A stretch of 64,000 nucleotides of DNA from Clostridium sp. CAG:768 (GCA_000437435.1 FR899627.1:145290-209289); one strand, 5' to 3'. Positions 27,182 to 35,559 are shown, numbered from the stretch's first letter. The notes: generated by a model not told the origin, from the letters alone. Numbers and translations are program-made.

Positions 27182-28840
27182 ATGAAAAAATTTGATATTT
27201 TCAGACAGTTTAGGGATGCTGTAATCATTGTGAATAGCAAACAAGAAGTTGTTTACAGAAACCACACTTTCAAAAGGTGGTTTTCTGATTTTGCAAATAT
27301 CAAAAAATTTTCATATCACACAAGCTTTGATATCTGCCCGCTTAATTCTGAAAATATCGAAATCTATTCTCCCATCTATCATGCAATCAATTCTAAAGAA
27401 GATTTTTTTGCAAGAATATCTTATCAATCAGAATTAAATAAGATTTTTTACTACGACTTGCAAGCAATAAAAAAAGGGAATTACACAATAATTTTCTTTA
27501 GTGATGTAAGCGCACAAAATAACCTTGATAATTCATTCAAAGAAAATGAAAAATTAAAAAACACAATAAATAAATTAATCGAAGAAAACAAAGATTTGCA
27601 AAAAGTAAAACAAAAAGCACAAAGCCAAGCTATCCGAATCGCCCTCATAAACAAGGTTTCCAATACAATCAGAGAAAGTATAGATATCTCAAAAATTCTT
27701 CAATCAACACTAAAAGAATTAGCTATAATGTTCAGTGCATACAAAGCCTATTACGCTAAAGCTGATAGAAATGAATTTGTCATTGAAGAAGTATTCGGAG
27801 AAAAGAAATCTAAAAATTTAAAAGCAATTCAATTTGACGAAAAAACTACTGAAACTATCACTGCAAAAGAGATTTCGGCTAATAATGTTTTAATTGAATA
27901 TCTTAATGCAAAACCATTTAAACAACCTGTACTCAGAGTAATAATCCCTCTGCATCATATGCAAAACATAACAGGGATAATAGTTTTACTTAGCCACCAA
28001 AAAAGAGAATTGACAGAAGAAATTGAAATTCTAGATGCAATCTCATCTCAACTATCAAACGCAATCACTCGTGCAGAACTTTATCAAAAAAATATTCAAA
28101 CGGTAAACGAATTACAAAATACCCTAAAAGAACTTAAAGAAACCCAAATTCAACTGATAAATTCAGAAAAAATGGCATCTTTAGGTCAATTAGTTGCAGG
28201 TGTAGCACACGAAATTAATACCCCAGTAGCCTCAATTAAATCAAATAACGGAATAGTTGCAAAACTGCTCCCATCAATAGAAGACACCGAATTAAAAGAG
28301 ATGCTTACAGACATAAATGAAATAGATAAAGAAGCAGTCACAAGGATAAGCAACATCGTCACCTCTCTGAAAAAATTTGTTCGCCTAGATGAAGCAGAAT
28401 TGCAAGAAGCAAACATAAATAAAGAACTCGACCTTACGTTAGAACTCATTAGACACGAAACAAAAAACAGAATTGAAGTTATAAAAAATTACGGCGAAAT
28501 CCCTGCTATTAAATGCTTTCCAAACATGCTAAATCAAGTATTCACAAACATATTAATCAATGCTTGCCAAGCAATCGAAGACAAAGGGAAAATTACAATC
28601 ACAACAGAATACAAAGATAAAAAACTCATTGTCAAAATCAAAGACACAGGCAAAGGTATCCCCAAAGATCAGCTCAGCAAGATATTTTCAGCAGGTTTTA
28701 CAACCAAAGGAATAGGAGTCGGAACAGGACTCGGACTAGCCATTTGTTCAAAAATAATTGAAAAACATAAAGGTGAAATCATTGTAAATAGTGAGGTTGG
28801 CAAGGGTAGCGAGTTTATTATTACTATCTGTAGTGAGTAG
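27182..28840 (+). CDS. Orphan sensor histidine kinase (PAS, GAF, HisKA, HATPase)
   Basis: 552 residues, no transmembrane segment, so cytosolic. PAS-like start (1-105), coiled coil (about 118-150), GAF-like domain (about 150-300), second coiled coil, H-box GQLVAGVAHEINTPVASIKS with the phospho-His near residue 345, and ATPase blocks NILINACQAIEDKG, DTGKGIPKDQL and GLGLAICSKIIEKHKGE. Start at ATG 27182 because a promoter -10 box lies 6 nt upstream; an earlier in-frame ATG at 27164 precedes that box. No response regulator is nearby. Confidence 0.88.
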   Translation: MKKFDIFRQFRDAVIIVNSKQEVVYRNHTFKRWFSDFANIKKFSYHTSFDICPLNSENIEIYSPIYHAINSKEDFFARISYQSELNKIFYYDLQAIKKGNYTIIFFSDVSAQNNLDNSFKENEKLKNTINKLIEENKDLQKVKQKAQSQAIRIALINKVSNTIRESIDISKILQSTLKELAIMFSAYKAYYAKADRNEFVIEEVFGEKKSKNLKAIQFDEKTTETITAKEISANNVLIEYLNAKPFKQPVLRVIIPLHHMQNITGIIVLLSHQKRELTEEIEILDAISSQLSNAITRAELYQKNIQTVNELQNTLKELKETQIQLINSEKMASLGQLVAGVAHEINTPVASIKSNNGIVAKLLPSIEDTELKEMLTDINEIDKEAVTRISNIVTSLKKFVRLDEAELQEANINKELDLTLELIRHETKNRIEVIKNYGEIPAIKCFPNMLNQVFTNILINACQAIEDKGKITITTEYKDKKLIVKIKDTGKGIPKDQLSKIFSAGFTTKGIGVGTGLGLAICSKIIEKHKGEIIVNSEVGKGSEFIITICSE

Positions 28841-29157
28841 TATTTGTGAATTTTTATTACAAATTTGGTTTTAATATAATTGAAAGACCCTAATTTTTAA
28901 TTAAACAAACACTCGTTTTTTTTAAATTTTTGCTCCTGTTTAAGACAAATAATAAAAAACATGTTATATTATTAATATAAAGTGTTAGTTTTACCCTTAA
29001 AAAATTCGATACAACTGCACTTATAAAATCCCAAAAAAATATAATTTAACAAAAATTAATATAAGTAGGTAAAAAAGGCAATATTTTATTCTCGAAATTT
29101 TTTATAAATTCATAAGGTGTAGTAGAATTTAATATTGTGTGTCGGAGGAAAAATTTA
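28841..29157. other. Gene-free AT-rich stretch before the HEAT-repeat gene
   Basis: 317 bp without a credible reading frame. A weak hairpin (ATTTGT/ACAAAT near 28853-28874) may end the kinase message. TATAAT-like boxes occur near 28875 and 28965, and TAGAAT near 29122 would give a short leader to the HEAT gene. GGAGG at 29145-29149 is its ribosome site. I see no conserved RNA structure. Confidence 0.5.
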
Positions 29158-30015
29158 ATGACAATTAGTGTTAACAGCAAGAAAAAACAAGTTAAAAAAT
29201 CTTTTGAAGAATTATTGACAGATCTTAAAACAAGCAATTCAGAAAAAGTTAGATATAACGCGGCACGTATCCTTGGTGAAATGGGCGATTCAAAAGCAGT
29301 TGAACCATTAATTGAAGTTTTAAAACATGATAAAAACGGTTCTGTAAGATTATATGCAGCTCGTGCATTAGGTGAATTAGGAGATTCAAAAGCAACAGTT
29401 CACTTAATCGAATCTTTACGTGAAGACAGAAACGTAGACGTAAGAGTTCGTGCAGCTCGTGCATTAGGTCGTTTAGGTGGTGCAATCGTTGTAGAACCTC
29501 TTGTTGAAGCTCTAAATGATGAGAATCCTCAAGTATGTATCACAGCAACAGATGCTTTAATCGAAATCGGTGATGTTGCAACAGATGCTTTAATCGCATC
29601 TTTAGACCACGAAAAAGTTAACGTAAGATGTGATGCAACTCGTGCATTAGGCGAAATCGGAAACAAAAAAGCTGTTGATAAAGTAATTAATATGTTATAT
29701 GACGAATGGGTAAACGTTAGAATTTATGCAGTAACTTCATTAGGTAAATTAAATGATACAAAAGCTGTTCCTGCATTAATCGATGTAATGAAAAACCGTT
29801 CAGAAAACGAACTTGTAAGAGCTGGTGCAGCTGCAGCATTAGGTGTACTTCGTGACCAAAGAGCATTACTTCCATTAAGAGAATTAATTATGGAAGCTGA
29901 AGAATTAGGTGAATTAGAAGACACAGCATTAAAATCATTCAAAAAAATTATGGCTGCAAACTGGCAATCAATCCCAGGTGCTACAGCTCAGAAAAAACCT
30001 GCTGCAACATTCTAA
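29158..30015 (+). CDS. HEAT-repeat protein (PBS-lyase-type repeats)
   Basis: 285 residues made of about seven 31-residue HEAT repeats (NAARILGEMGDSKAVEPLIEVL and similar), the short EZ-HEAT class known from cyanobacterial phycobilin lyases such as CpcE and CpcF. No phycobiliprotein or pigment gene is present, so it is most likely a protein-binding scaffold. The start MTISVN at 29158 follows GGAGGAAAA. Codon use is more biased (GTT, CGT, GCA) than its neighbours, which suggests strong expression. Strong terminator follows. Confidence 0.88.
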   Translation: MTISVNSKKKQVKKSFEELLTDLKTSNSEKVRYNAARILGEMGDSKAVEPLIEVLKHDKNGSVRLYAARALGELGDSKATVHLIESLREDRNVDVRVRAARALGRLGGAIVVEPLVEALNDENPQVCITATDALIEIGDVATDALIASLDHEKVNVRCDATRALGEIGNKKAVDKVINMLYDEWVNVRIYAVTSLGKLNDTKAVPALIDVMKNRSENELVRAGAAAALGVLRDQRALLPLRELIMEAEELGELEDTALKSFKKIMAANWQSIPGATAQKKPAATF

Positions 30016-30053
30016 TAAAGCAGCTTAAAGAATTAAAACAAAAAGGATTATAA

Positions 30054-30086
30054 AAAACACCTCTTAATATAAGAGGTGTTTTTTTA
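30054..30086. terminator. Terminator after the HEAT gene, shared with the convergent XRE gene
   Basis: AACACCTCTTA (30056-30066) pairs exactly with TAAGAGGTGTT (30070-30080), loop ATA, then T7. Confidence 0.93.
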
Positions 30087-30302
30087 TTTATACTTTTCAA
30101 ATTCATCTAAAAACTTTGCCGGAGTCATCCCAAAAGCATGAGAAATATTTTCTAAAACATTAATTTTTATACCTTGTTTAAGATTTTCTATACGACACAA
30201 AATTGCAGGATCAATTTCTGCTTCTACTGCAAATTTATTCAGTGATAACCCGCTTTCCTGACGTTTTAATTTTATATATTTTCCTAAATCTGAATATTGC
30301 AT
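30084..30302 (-). CDS. Small XRE-family regulator, divergent from a pilin-like gene
   Basis: 72 residues, a single Cro/C1 helix-turn-helix (KLKRQESGLSLNKFAVEAEIDPAILCRIE then ISHAFGMTPAKFL). No ribosome site precedes the ATG; a CATAAT box lies 8 nt upstream, so the message may be leaderless. Its start codon is part of a palindrome with the pilin promoter, which suggests autoregulation and control of the pilin-like gene. Confidence 0.82.
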   Translation of the reverse strand: MQYSDLGKYIKLKRQESGLSLNKFAVEAEIDPAILCRIENLKQGIKINVLENISHAFGMTPAKFLDEFEKYK

Positions 30303-30353
30303 TTATTGAGATTATGCAATATAATACTAATAGATTCATTGAGAAATCTCAAT
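30294..30353. promoter_or_regulatory. Divergent operator/promoter between XRE and the pilin-like gene
   Basis: ATATTGCAT (30294-30302) and ATGCAATAT (30314-30322) form a perfect 9-bp palindrome over the XRE start codon and the pilin -10 box (TATAAT, 30320-30325). ATTGAGA at 30305-30311 recurs as the palindrome ATTGAGA-AA-TCTCAAT at 30338-30353. These are probably regulator sites. Confidence 0.6.
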
Positions 30354-30365
30354 AGAAAGGAGATT

Positions 30366-31001
30366 ATGCGTACAGTGCAAGCTTTCACGTTGGCAGAAGT
30401 ATTAATTACCCTTGGGATTATAGGAGTTGTTGCGGCAATGACACTACCAACTCTTATTAATGATAAACGAAACAAAGAATTAGAAGCTGGTTTTAAAAAG
30501 GCATACTCAATTATACAAACAGCCTTTAATAAAATGAGTTATGATGAAGGTCAAATTATAAACAATGAAAATTACCCGAGTTTAACTTTTGCTCCCAAAT
30601 TCAAAACTTATTTCAAAGATACATATTCTGATATAACGATAAATAGTGGAGATTATAAATCTTATACTAACGGCTTTATGAACCTGTCCTGGTTTGATGA
30701 TGGCAGAATAATGCTTTCTGACGGTATGCTAATAATGATAGAATCTCCATATAAAAGCGGAAAGTTATACATTACTGTTGATGTTAACGGACTAAAAAAA
30801 AGACCAAACAGATGGGGCTATGATTTATTCACATTCCAAGTTACAAATGACGGCAAATTACTCCCAGGTGGAGCAGTAGGAACAGACATGGACTCTGAAG
30901 AGTTCTGTTCTAAATCAAACAAAACATCTATATATAACGGATTTGGATGCGCATATAGAGCAATTGCAGAAAATGATTACTTTAAAAAATTACCCAAGTA
31001 A
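30366..31001 (+). CDS. Type IV pilin-like (pseudopilin) protein
   Basis: 211 residues. The short N-terminus MRTVQA is followed by FTLAEVLITLGIIGVVAA, the prepilin helix with Glu at +5. Position -1 of the presumed cleavage site is Ala rather than the usual Gly, common in this lineage as far as I know. The globular part (60-211) is beta-rich with two late cysteines (EEFCSKSNK, GFGCAY). Start ATG 30366 follows AAAGGAG. It is the in-frame counterpart of the broken gene at 7313. No pilus assembly genes are in the window. Confidence 0.88.
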   Translation: MRTVQAFTLAEVLITLGIIGVVAAMTLPTLINDKRNKELEAGFKKAYSIIQTAFNKMSYDEGQIINNENYPSLTFAPKFKTYFKDTYSDITINSGDYKSYTNGFMNLSWFDDGRIMLSDGMLIMIESPYKSGKLYITVDVNGLKKRPNRWGYDLFTFQVTNDGKLLPGGAVGTDMDSEEFCSKSNKTSIYNGFGCAYRAIAENDYFKKLPK

Positions 31002-31003
31002 AT

Positions 31004-31789
31004 TTATTTAAAATAATATTCAATCTCAGTAGATAAATCCAATTTCTTAGCGTTATCTTTGAATATTTTTGACTTCAAGCCCATTTTAGCTAACCTGTAT
31101 TTTAAACTTACAGCTAAAACTCCAAGTCCATATTTGCAAGATCTCATAAAGTTAATTGATGATGCTTCCTTAAAATATTTTGTAGGACAAGAAACCTCAC
31201 CTATTTTGAATTTGTTATAGAAAAGCAATGCAATCATTTCATTATCAAAAATAAAATCATCATCACATTCACCTAGTGGTAAAGTTTCCAATACTTCTTT
31301 TGTAAAACCTCTGAAACCTGTATGATATTCAGTTAAATTTTCACCTGTAAAAACATTTTCAAACCAAGTTAAAAATTTATTTGCAACAAATTTGTAAAAT
31401 GGCATACCGCCTTTTAAAGCAGAATTTCCAAGCATTCTTGATGCTAATACAGCATCATATTGACCAAAAGCCATCATACAAACTATTGCAGGAATAAGTT
31501 TTGGGGTATATTGATAATCAGGGTGAAGCATTACAACAATATCAGCCCCAGCTTTTAAAGCTGCCTTATAACAAGATTTTTGATTACCGCCATAACCCTT
31601 ATTTTCCTTATGCACAATAGTTGTTATGTTCAACTCTTTTGAAACTAATTTTGTATTATCCTGAGAATTATCATCTACCAAAATAACCTCATCGACAAAC
31701 GGCTTATAAATTTCTTCATAAGTCTGTTTTAAGGTTTTTTCTGCATTATATGCAGGCATAATTATTACTACTTTTTTATTATTTATCAT
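31004..31789 (-). CDS. Family 2 glycosyltransferase (dolichyl/undecaprenyl-phosphate sugar type)
   Basis: 261 residues. GT2 fold: VVIIMPAYNAEKTL (8-21), EVILVDDNSQDNT (about 36-48) with the metal/sugar-nucleotide Asp pair, HPDYQYTPKLI (about 101) and the EYHTGFRGF acceptor loop (about 168). Resembles dolichol-phosphate mannosyltransferases but lacks membrane helices. Start ATG 31789 has a TATAAT box 6 nt upstream and no ribosome site, so I prefer it to the longer frame from 31834, which would begin inside the raiA terminator. Confidence 0.88.
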   Translation of the reverse strand: MINNKKVVIIMPAYNAEKTLKQTYEEIYKPFVDEVILVDDNSQDNTKLVSKELNITTIVHKENKGYGGNQKSCYKAALKAGADIVVMLHPDYQYTPKLIPAIVCMMAFGQYDAVLASRMLGNSALKGGMPFYKFVANKFLTWFENVFTGENLTEYHTGFRGFTKEVLETLPLGECDDDFIFDNEMIALLFYNKFKIGEVSCPTKYFKEASSINFMRSCKYGLGVLAVSLKYRLAKMGLKSKIFKDNAKKLDLSTEIEYYFK

Positions 31790-31795
31790 AAATCT

Positions 31796-31801
31796 ATTAT
31801 A
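31796..31801 (-). promoter_or_regulatory. Leaderless -10 box of the GT2 gene
   Basis: TATAAT on the minus strand, exactly 6 nt (AGATTT) before the ATG. The -35 is poor. Confidence 0.5.
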
Positions 31802-31823
31802 AAACAAAAATTCAAAACTAAAA

Positions 31824-31852
31824 AATAGAGGCACCTTTTCAAGTGCCTCTAG
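31824..31852 (-). terminator. Terminator of raiA
   Basis: On the minus strand AGAGGCAC pairs with GTGCCTCT (31843-31850 with 31827-31834), followed by ATTTTTT. Confidence 0.93.
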
Positions 31853-31858
31853 GAATTT

Positions 31859-32221
31859 TTATTCTTCAACCGATTCAGCCGGTTCTTCAACTTTTGCTTC
31901 AGTTCTAATAGAAGACTTATCAGAACCTATGCTTTTATCTTTAAATTTTTGTACTTGTCTAGCTAATTTGTCAGCTAATAAGTCAATACTTTCATACATA
32001 GAATCTGCAGCTTCTTCACAGCGAACAACGCCTGTTGACATTTTACAGCTGACTTCTGCAACGTGTTTTCCGGAAGCAGCAGGATTTTTGATAACTGAAA
32101 GCACTACATCAATTCCTTGGATTTGATCATAGTGAGTAGCTACCTTACCAATTTTCTCTTTCACATATGCTTTAATAGCATCAGTGATTTCAATGTTTCT
32201 TCCGTTTACATAAATGTGCAT
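31859..32221 (-). CDS. raiA: Ribosome hibernation factor, RaiA/HPF short type
   Basis: 120 residues. N-terminal S30AE domain (1-95) with VNGRNIEITDAIKAYVKEKI and VEVSCKM-like strands; binds the ribosome decoding region in stationary phase. The tail is a short acidic stretch, without the dimerisation domain that long HPF proteins of most cyanobacteria and Firmicutes have. ATG 32221 follows AGGAGG, and a TATAAT box lies at 32252-32257. Confidence 0.9.
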   Translation of the reverse strand: MHIYVNGRNIEITDAIKAYVKEKIGKVATHYDQIQGIDVVLSVIKNPAASGKHVAEVSCKMSTGVVRCEEAADSMYESIDLLADKLARQVQKFKDKSIGSDKSSIRTEAKVEEPAESVEE

Positions 32222-32251
32222 GTGGAACCTCCTATAACATACTGCTTGTAT

Positions 32252-32273
32252 ATTATAACATATTTTTTTTGAT
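32252..32273 (-). promoter_or_regulatory. Promoter of raiA
   Basis: On the minus strand TATAAT (32252-32257) with a TTAAAA-like -35 about 16 nt upstream; leader of about 25 nt with AGGAGG. Confidence 0.5.
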
Positions 32274-32335
32274 TTTTAAAGCCTTTTTCAAGATTATTTC
32301 TAAAAAATAAAGTTTTTAATTTCTGTAAAAGCGCT

Positions 32336-32602
32336 CTAATCTTCAATAATAAACTGTTGTAATTCTACATTAGGAGTTCCGATAACTCTTACTAATTCAA
32401 GCACAGAAGCCTTCATCTGGCATTTTTGAGATGATCCGCTGAAAAAATCTTTATAAAAACAACCTTCACAGTTGCATCCTCTTTTATAACATTCAAGAGC
32501 CGTAGGCGTCCATCTTCTCACTGCAACAGCTCTTCCCATATCCCTACTTCTAAACAATTTATATAATCTCCACTTGTTAACTATCTTACCCAAGTACGGC
32601 AA
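32336..32602 (-). CDS. Small cysteine-motif protein, start uncertain
   Basis: 88 residues from a TTG codon, with no ATG in frame. Central CYKRGCNCEGCFYKDF and a later QKCQMKASVLELVRVIG give five cysteines that could bind metal. I do not recognise the family. The frame is open upstream for 13 more codons (reading GDCDRLTLSD before the listed start), and a strong promoter at 32675-32702 gives a leader of about 66 nt. A GTG-started frame (MKRASDKG...) would join it if the G4 run near 32630 had one more G, so a 1-nt lesion or a non-standard start is possible. Confidence 0.6.
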   Translation of the reverse strand: MPYLGKIVNKWRLYKLFRSRDMGRAVAVRRWTPTALECYKRGCNCEGCFYKDFFSGSSQKCQMKASVLELVRVIGTPNVELQQFIIED

Positions 32603-32917
32603 ATCAGACAGAGTTAACCTGTCACAATCCCCTTATCAGAGGCTCTTTTCACCTCTCCACTCGTCCTTAATTACATTATAAAAAATAAGGGAATTATTTC
32701 AAGGGCAGAACATGAGATTGTGAATATTTGTAACAAACCCCGTAATTAGCACGATACAGCCGTTTTTCAAAAGTCAATCATGCTAAAAATTAAGCTATTA
32801 CATGGTTTTCAGATTTTAAATCATGTAAACATGCTCATGCCATGGTTTTCCATGATTTAAACTCGTATTAAGAATTGTAAAACATTTAACATTCATGCCT
32901 GTTTTGGGCATGCCAAT
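32603..32917. other. Gene-free stretch with several hairpins
   Basis: 315 bp between mntP (ending at 32918) and the small Cys gene. It holds the Cys-gene leader with two hairpins (AGAGG/CCTCT and GACAG/CTGTC on the minus strand), its promoter, and at 32798-32865 a cluster of direct and inverted repeats: CATGGTTTTC twice, TTACATG/CATGTAA, and CATGG-TTTT-CCATG. CATGCC/GGCATG near 32895-32912 may end mntP. No reading frame of note. Confidence 0.55.
32675..32702 (-). promoter_or_regulatory. Strong promoter of the small Cys gene
   Basis: Minus strand TTGAAA (32697-32702), 16-nt spacer, TATAAT (32675-32680), the closest match to consensus that I found in the window. Confidence 0.75.
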
Positions 32918-33460
32918 TTAGAAAAAAACACTCTTAAACGCAAGAATAATCAAAATCAAACCGCCAGAAATTTCAAGATATTTCGAGGGCAATTTCTTGA
33001 AAAAATTCCCAGACCAAAAACCTGCCATCGACATAAAAAATGACATAAAACCGATTAATAAAACAGATAATAAAAGCGGAGTTTTTGTCAAATTCAAACT
33101 TACCCCTGAGGCAAGCGCATCAATACTTGTAGCTATACCAAGACTTATTAAACATTTTAAATCTATACAGCAAATTTTTTCATCTTTTTCTTGGAATGCT
33201 TCGTAAATAAATTTTGCACCTAAAATAAAAAATATAATAAAAACAAGCCATTTTGCGTAAGCTTGAATATAACTGCTTATAAGCCCTGTGAAAACGTAAC
33301 CGAAACATGGCATTAACCCTTGAGCTAATCCCATTGTAAAAGCAAGAGCCAAAGAGTTTTTAACCCTGTTATGGGTAAATATCAAACCTTGTGAAAACGA
33401 TACTACAAGGCAATCAATCCCTAATGCAACAGCTAAGAATAATATTTCAACTAAATGCAA
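32918..33460 (-). CDS. mntP: Manganese efflux pump
   Basis: 180 residues, six predicted transmembrane helices in two repeats. The family Asp motifs are present as ALGIDCLVVSFSQG (about 12-25) and GIATSIDALASGVSL (about 108-122). Exports Mn2+ from the cytosol. It overlaps the DUF4127 gene by 10 bp, so a yybP-ykoY manganese riboswitch, common before mntP elsewhere, is absent, and any control must act on the upstream gene. Confidence 0.9.
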   Translation of the reverse strand: MHLVEILFLAVALGIDCLVVSFSQGLIFTHNRVKNSLALAFTMGLAQGLMPCFGYVFTGLISSYIQAYAKWLVFIIFFILGAKFIYEAFQEKDEKICCIDLKCLISLGIATSIDALASGVSLNLTKTPLLLSVLLIGFMSFFMSMAGFWSGNFFKKLPSKYLEISGGLILIILAFKSVFF

Positions 33461-34782
33461 ATTTCTACCTCAAATAATCTATTCCAAGGGAATTTATAAT
33501 CTATTTTATATTCTGACTTTAATTTGTCAAAAACAACATTCTCATAATGTCTCATTTCAGCGGTAATTTTATCAACATCAGGGGATTTTAGATTTTGACG
33601 AACATTTGCTTGATAAGCCCAGTCATCTAAAAATCTTACTGTCTGAAGTTTTTGAAATGCAGACCTATCAAAACTTTTAGCAAAATATTTTACTTTTGCA
33701 CCGCAAATAAGACTTCCTAAAGAATTTGCGGAAGTATTCCAAGCTGAATAACCATAAAAGTTTTCATGCAAATCATTTTCAAATAACTTTTTAACAAAAG
33801 CATTATCAGCACCGTTAGCAAATCTCACATCTGCAATCATGAAATTCTGATCAGGAGTTTTAAATTCTCCTCCAAATTGCTCTGTAGGGACTTTCATGAC
33901 AATTTCGCCCTGCTTATCTTTAAAGTTATTAACATACAATAAAATATCTGCTTCACATGGCTCACAGATGTCACAGCCTGCAAGATTTAATTGACCTTTT
34001 ACAGATTTTTCAATAGATACATCTTCGTAATTCGAAATCAAATCCTTGCAATCAGGCTCTAAAAATATCGGAGCGACTTTCAATTTCCCTTTAATCGAAC
34101 GAGCAAGCAAGGTAAGAGGAATTTCGTCAGCTCCTGTTTTTACAAATCCACCTAATTTTTCTAATTCTCGTGCTTCCTGAACGTTAAAGCCATATTCCGC
34201 ACAATCGTCTTTTGAAAAAATAAGTGTGTTAAACATTTTTTCTTTTTGCCATTCGAGGTAAATCTTATTTATTTCAAAATTTCTTTTACGAGTGGAGAGA
34301 TAATCATTTAAAATCTCCTCCGGAACTTCATTTTTGCAAATCGTACCGAATTTGTCCATGCAGAATGAATAATTAAAAATCTTTTTTCCCCATTTGTTCC
34401 AATATTCTTTTTCTTCCTCGTTTATATTGTTATTTGAAATTCTCATAATGCTTGAAAAAGCATAAATTTCAGCATGTTTGTCTTTCAAAATCTCTTTTAA
34501 TTTTTCGATTCTTTCCTTAATTTTCTCAAAAGAATCATTAGAACGTCTGGAAGAAATAAGACCACCATAAGCTACAGTATCAAGAGACAAAATAATAGCA
34601 TCAACTTTTGGCAAATCCTTGAGCCACTGAAAAATTTTATCCACATCAGCGTATTTTGTTAAATCTCCAAGCCATTCTCTTGAAGGCATATACAATCGGA
34701 TATTACCGTCCATAGCACATATCTGCTCAGGAAGAGTATAACATACAGGTCTATTATCTATTGGTACAAAAGCTATGTTCAT
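33451..34782 (-). CDS. DUF4127 family protein
   Basis: 443 residues. N-terminal MNIAFVPIDNRPVCYTLP and LSLDTVAYGGLISSRRSND (about 80-98), and later GADEIPLTLLAR and NTSANSLGSLICG, are typical of DUF4127, a family of unknown biochemistry found mostly in anaerobes. Start ATG 34782 is set by a TATAAT box 6 nt upstream; the longer frame has no ribosome site. Two-gene operon with mntP. Confidence 0.85.
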   Translation of the reverse strand: MNIAFVPIDNRPVCYTLPEQICAMDGNIRLYMPSREWLGDLTKYADVDKIFQWLKDLPKVDAIILSLDTVAYGGLISSRRSNDSFEKIKERIEKLKEILKDKHAEIYAFSSIMRISNNNINEEEKEYWNKWGKKIFNYSFCMDKFGTICKNEVPEEILNDYLSTRKRNFEINKIYLEWQKEKMFNTLIFSKDDCAEYGFNVQEARELEKLGGFVKTGADEIPLTLLARSIKGKLKVAPIFLEPDCKDLISNYEDVSIEKSVKGQLNLAGCDICEPCEADILLYVNNFKDKQGEIVMKVPTEQFGGEFKTPDQNFMIADVRFANGADNAFVKKLFENDLHENFYGYSAWNTSANSLGSLICGAKVKYFAKSFDRSAFQKLQTVRFLDDWAYQANVRQNLKSPDVDKITAEMRHYENVVFDKLKSEYKIDYKFPWNRLFEVEICI

Positions 34783-34788
34783 AAAACT

Positions 34789-34816
34789 ATTATATGTTAA
34801 TATTGAATTTAAACAA
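34789..34816 (-). promoter_or_regulatory. Leaderless promoter of DUF4127-mntP
   Basis: Minus strand TTGTTT (34811-34816), 16-nt spacer, TATAAT (34789-34794), then AGTTTT and the ATG. Confidence 0.65.
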
Positions 34817-34829
34817 AAAGGTAACAATT

Positions 34830-35546
34830 ATGACACATAATAAATCTCAAAAAAATTATGAGGACAGCTACATAATAATTGATAAAAATCCTGAAACAAT
34901 TCATGTAATGTTCAATATGATCTCAAAAAAGTACGATTTCATGAACAATTTAATGTCATTCGGGACTCACAATTTTGTTAAATATAAAAGTGTAAAAAAT
35001 TTGGATATAAAACCGCACACAAAAATTATTGACCTATGCTGCGGAACAGGCGACCTTGCAAGAATTGCAAAAAAAATCGAACCTAATGCTATTGTAACTG
35101 GAATTGATTTTTCAGAAGAAATGCTAAAAATTGCAAAAAATAAAACTCCAAACAACAAAATTCAATACCTGCAAGGAGATATCACAAATTTGCCTTATGA
35201 AGATAATTCCTTTGATATAGTAACAATGGGATTTGGTCTAAGGAATATTTTGAATGCTGAAAAAGCAGTAGAAGAAATTTATAGAATTCTAAAACCAAAC
35301 GGAAGTTTTCTCCACTTAGATTTTGGGAAAAATAATAATCTTGGGAAAATATATGATAAACTTACCCCAAATTTGGCAAAGATATTTACAGAAAATTATT
35401 TTTCTTACGAATACCTGATTAAATCAAAACAAAATTTTCCATCTCCTGAAGATTTAATCAAAGACTTTGAAAGCAAAGGATTTAAATTAAAAAAACGTCA
35501 GGATTTTATATTCGGAGTAATATCATCACAAATTATGACAAAATAG
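34830..35546 (+). CDS. menG: Demethylmenaquinone methyltransferase-like enzyme
   Basis: 238 residues, class I SAM methyltransferase of the UbiE/MenG family. HVMFNMISKKYDFMNNLMSFG (about 20-40) is the family N-terminal signature, SAM loop IIDLCCGTGDLA (about 66-77), then GIDFSEEML and GFGLRNI. Likely last step of menaquinone synthesis, but no other men gene is here, so a relaxed role is possible. Start ATG 34830 after AAAAGG; an in-frame ATG at 34794 lies inside the divergent promoter. Confidence 0.85.
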   Translation: MTHNKSQKNYEDSYIIIDKNPETIHVMFNMISKKYDFMNNLMSFGTHNFVKYKSVKNLDIKPHTKIIDLCCGTGDLARIAKKIEPNAIVTGIDFSEEMLKIAKNKTPNNKIQYLQGDITNLPYEDNSFDIVTMGFGLRNILNAEKAVEEIYRILKPNGSFLHLDFGKNNNLGKIYDKLTPNLAKIFTENYFSYEYLIKSKQNFPSPEDLIKDFESKGFKLKKRQDFIFGVISSQIMTK

Positions 35547-35559
35547 GATTTAATAAAAA

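Noticed and set aside
10448..32334. 13-nt match TCTGTAAAAGCGC at 10448-10460 and 32322-32334, both downstream of minus-strand genes
   Set aside because: A match of this length is expected several times by chance in 64 kb, and there is no shared structure around it.
32798..32865. Two CATGGTTTTC repeats, considered as a CRISPR remnant
   Set aside because: Only two short copies with unequal spacing, internal palindromes, and no cas gene in the window.
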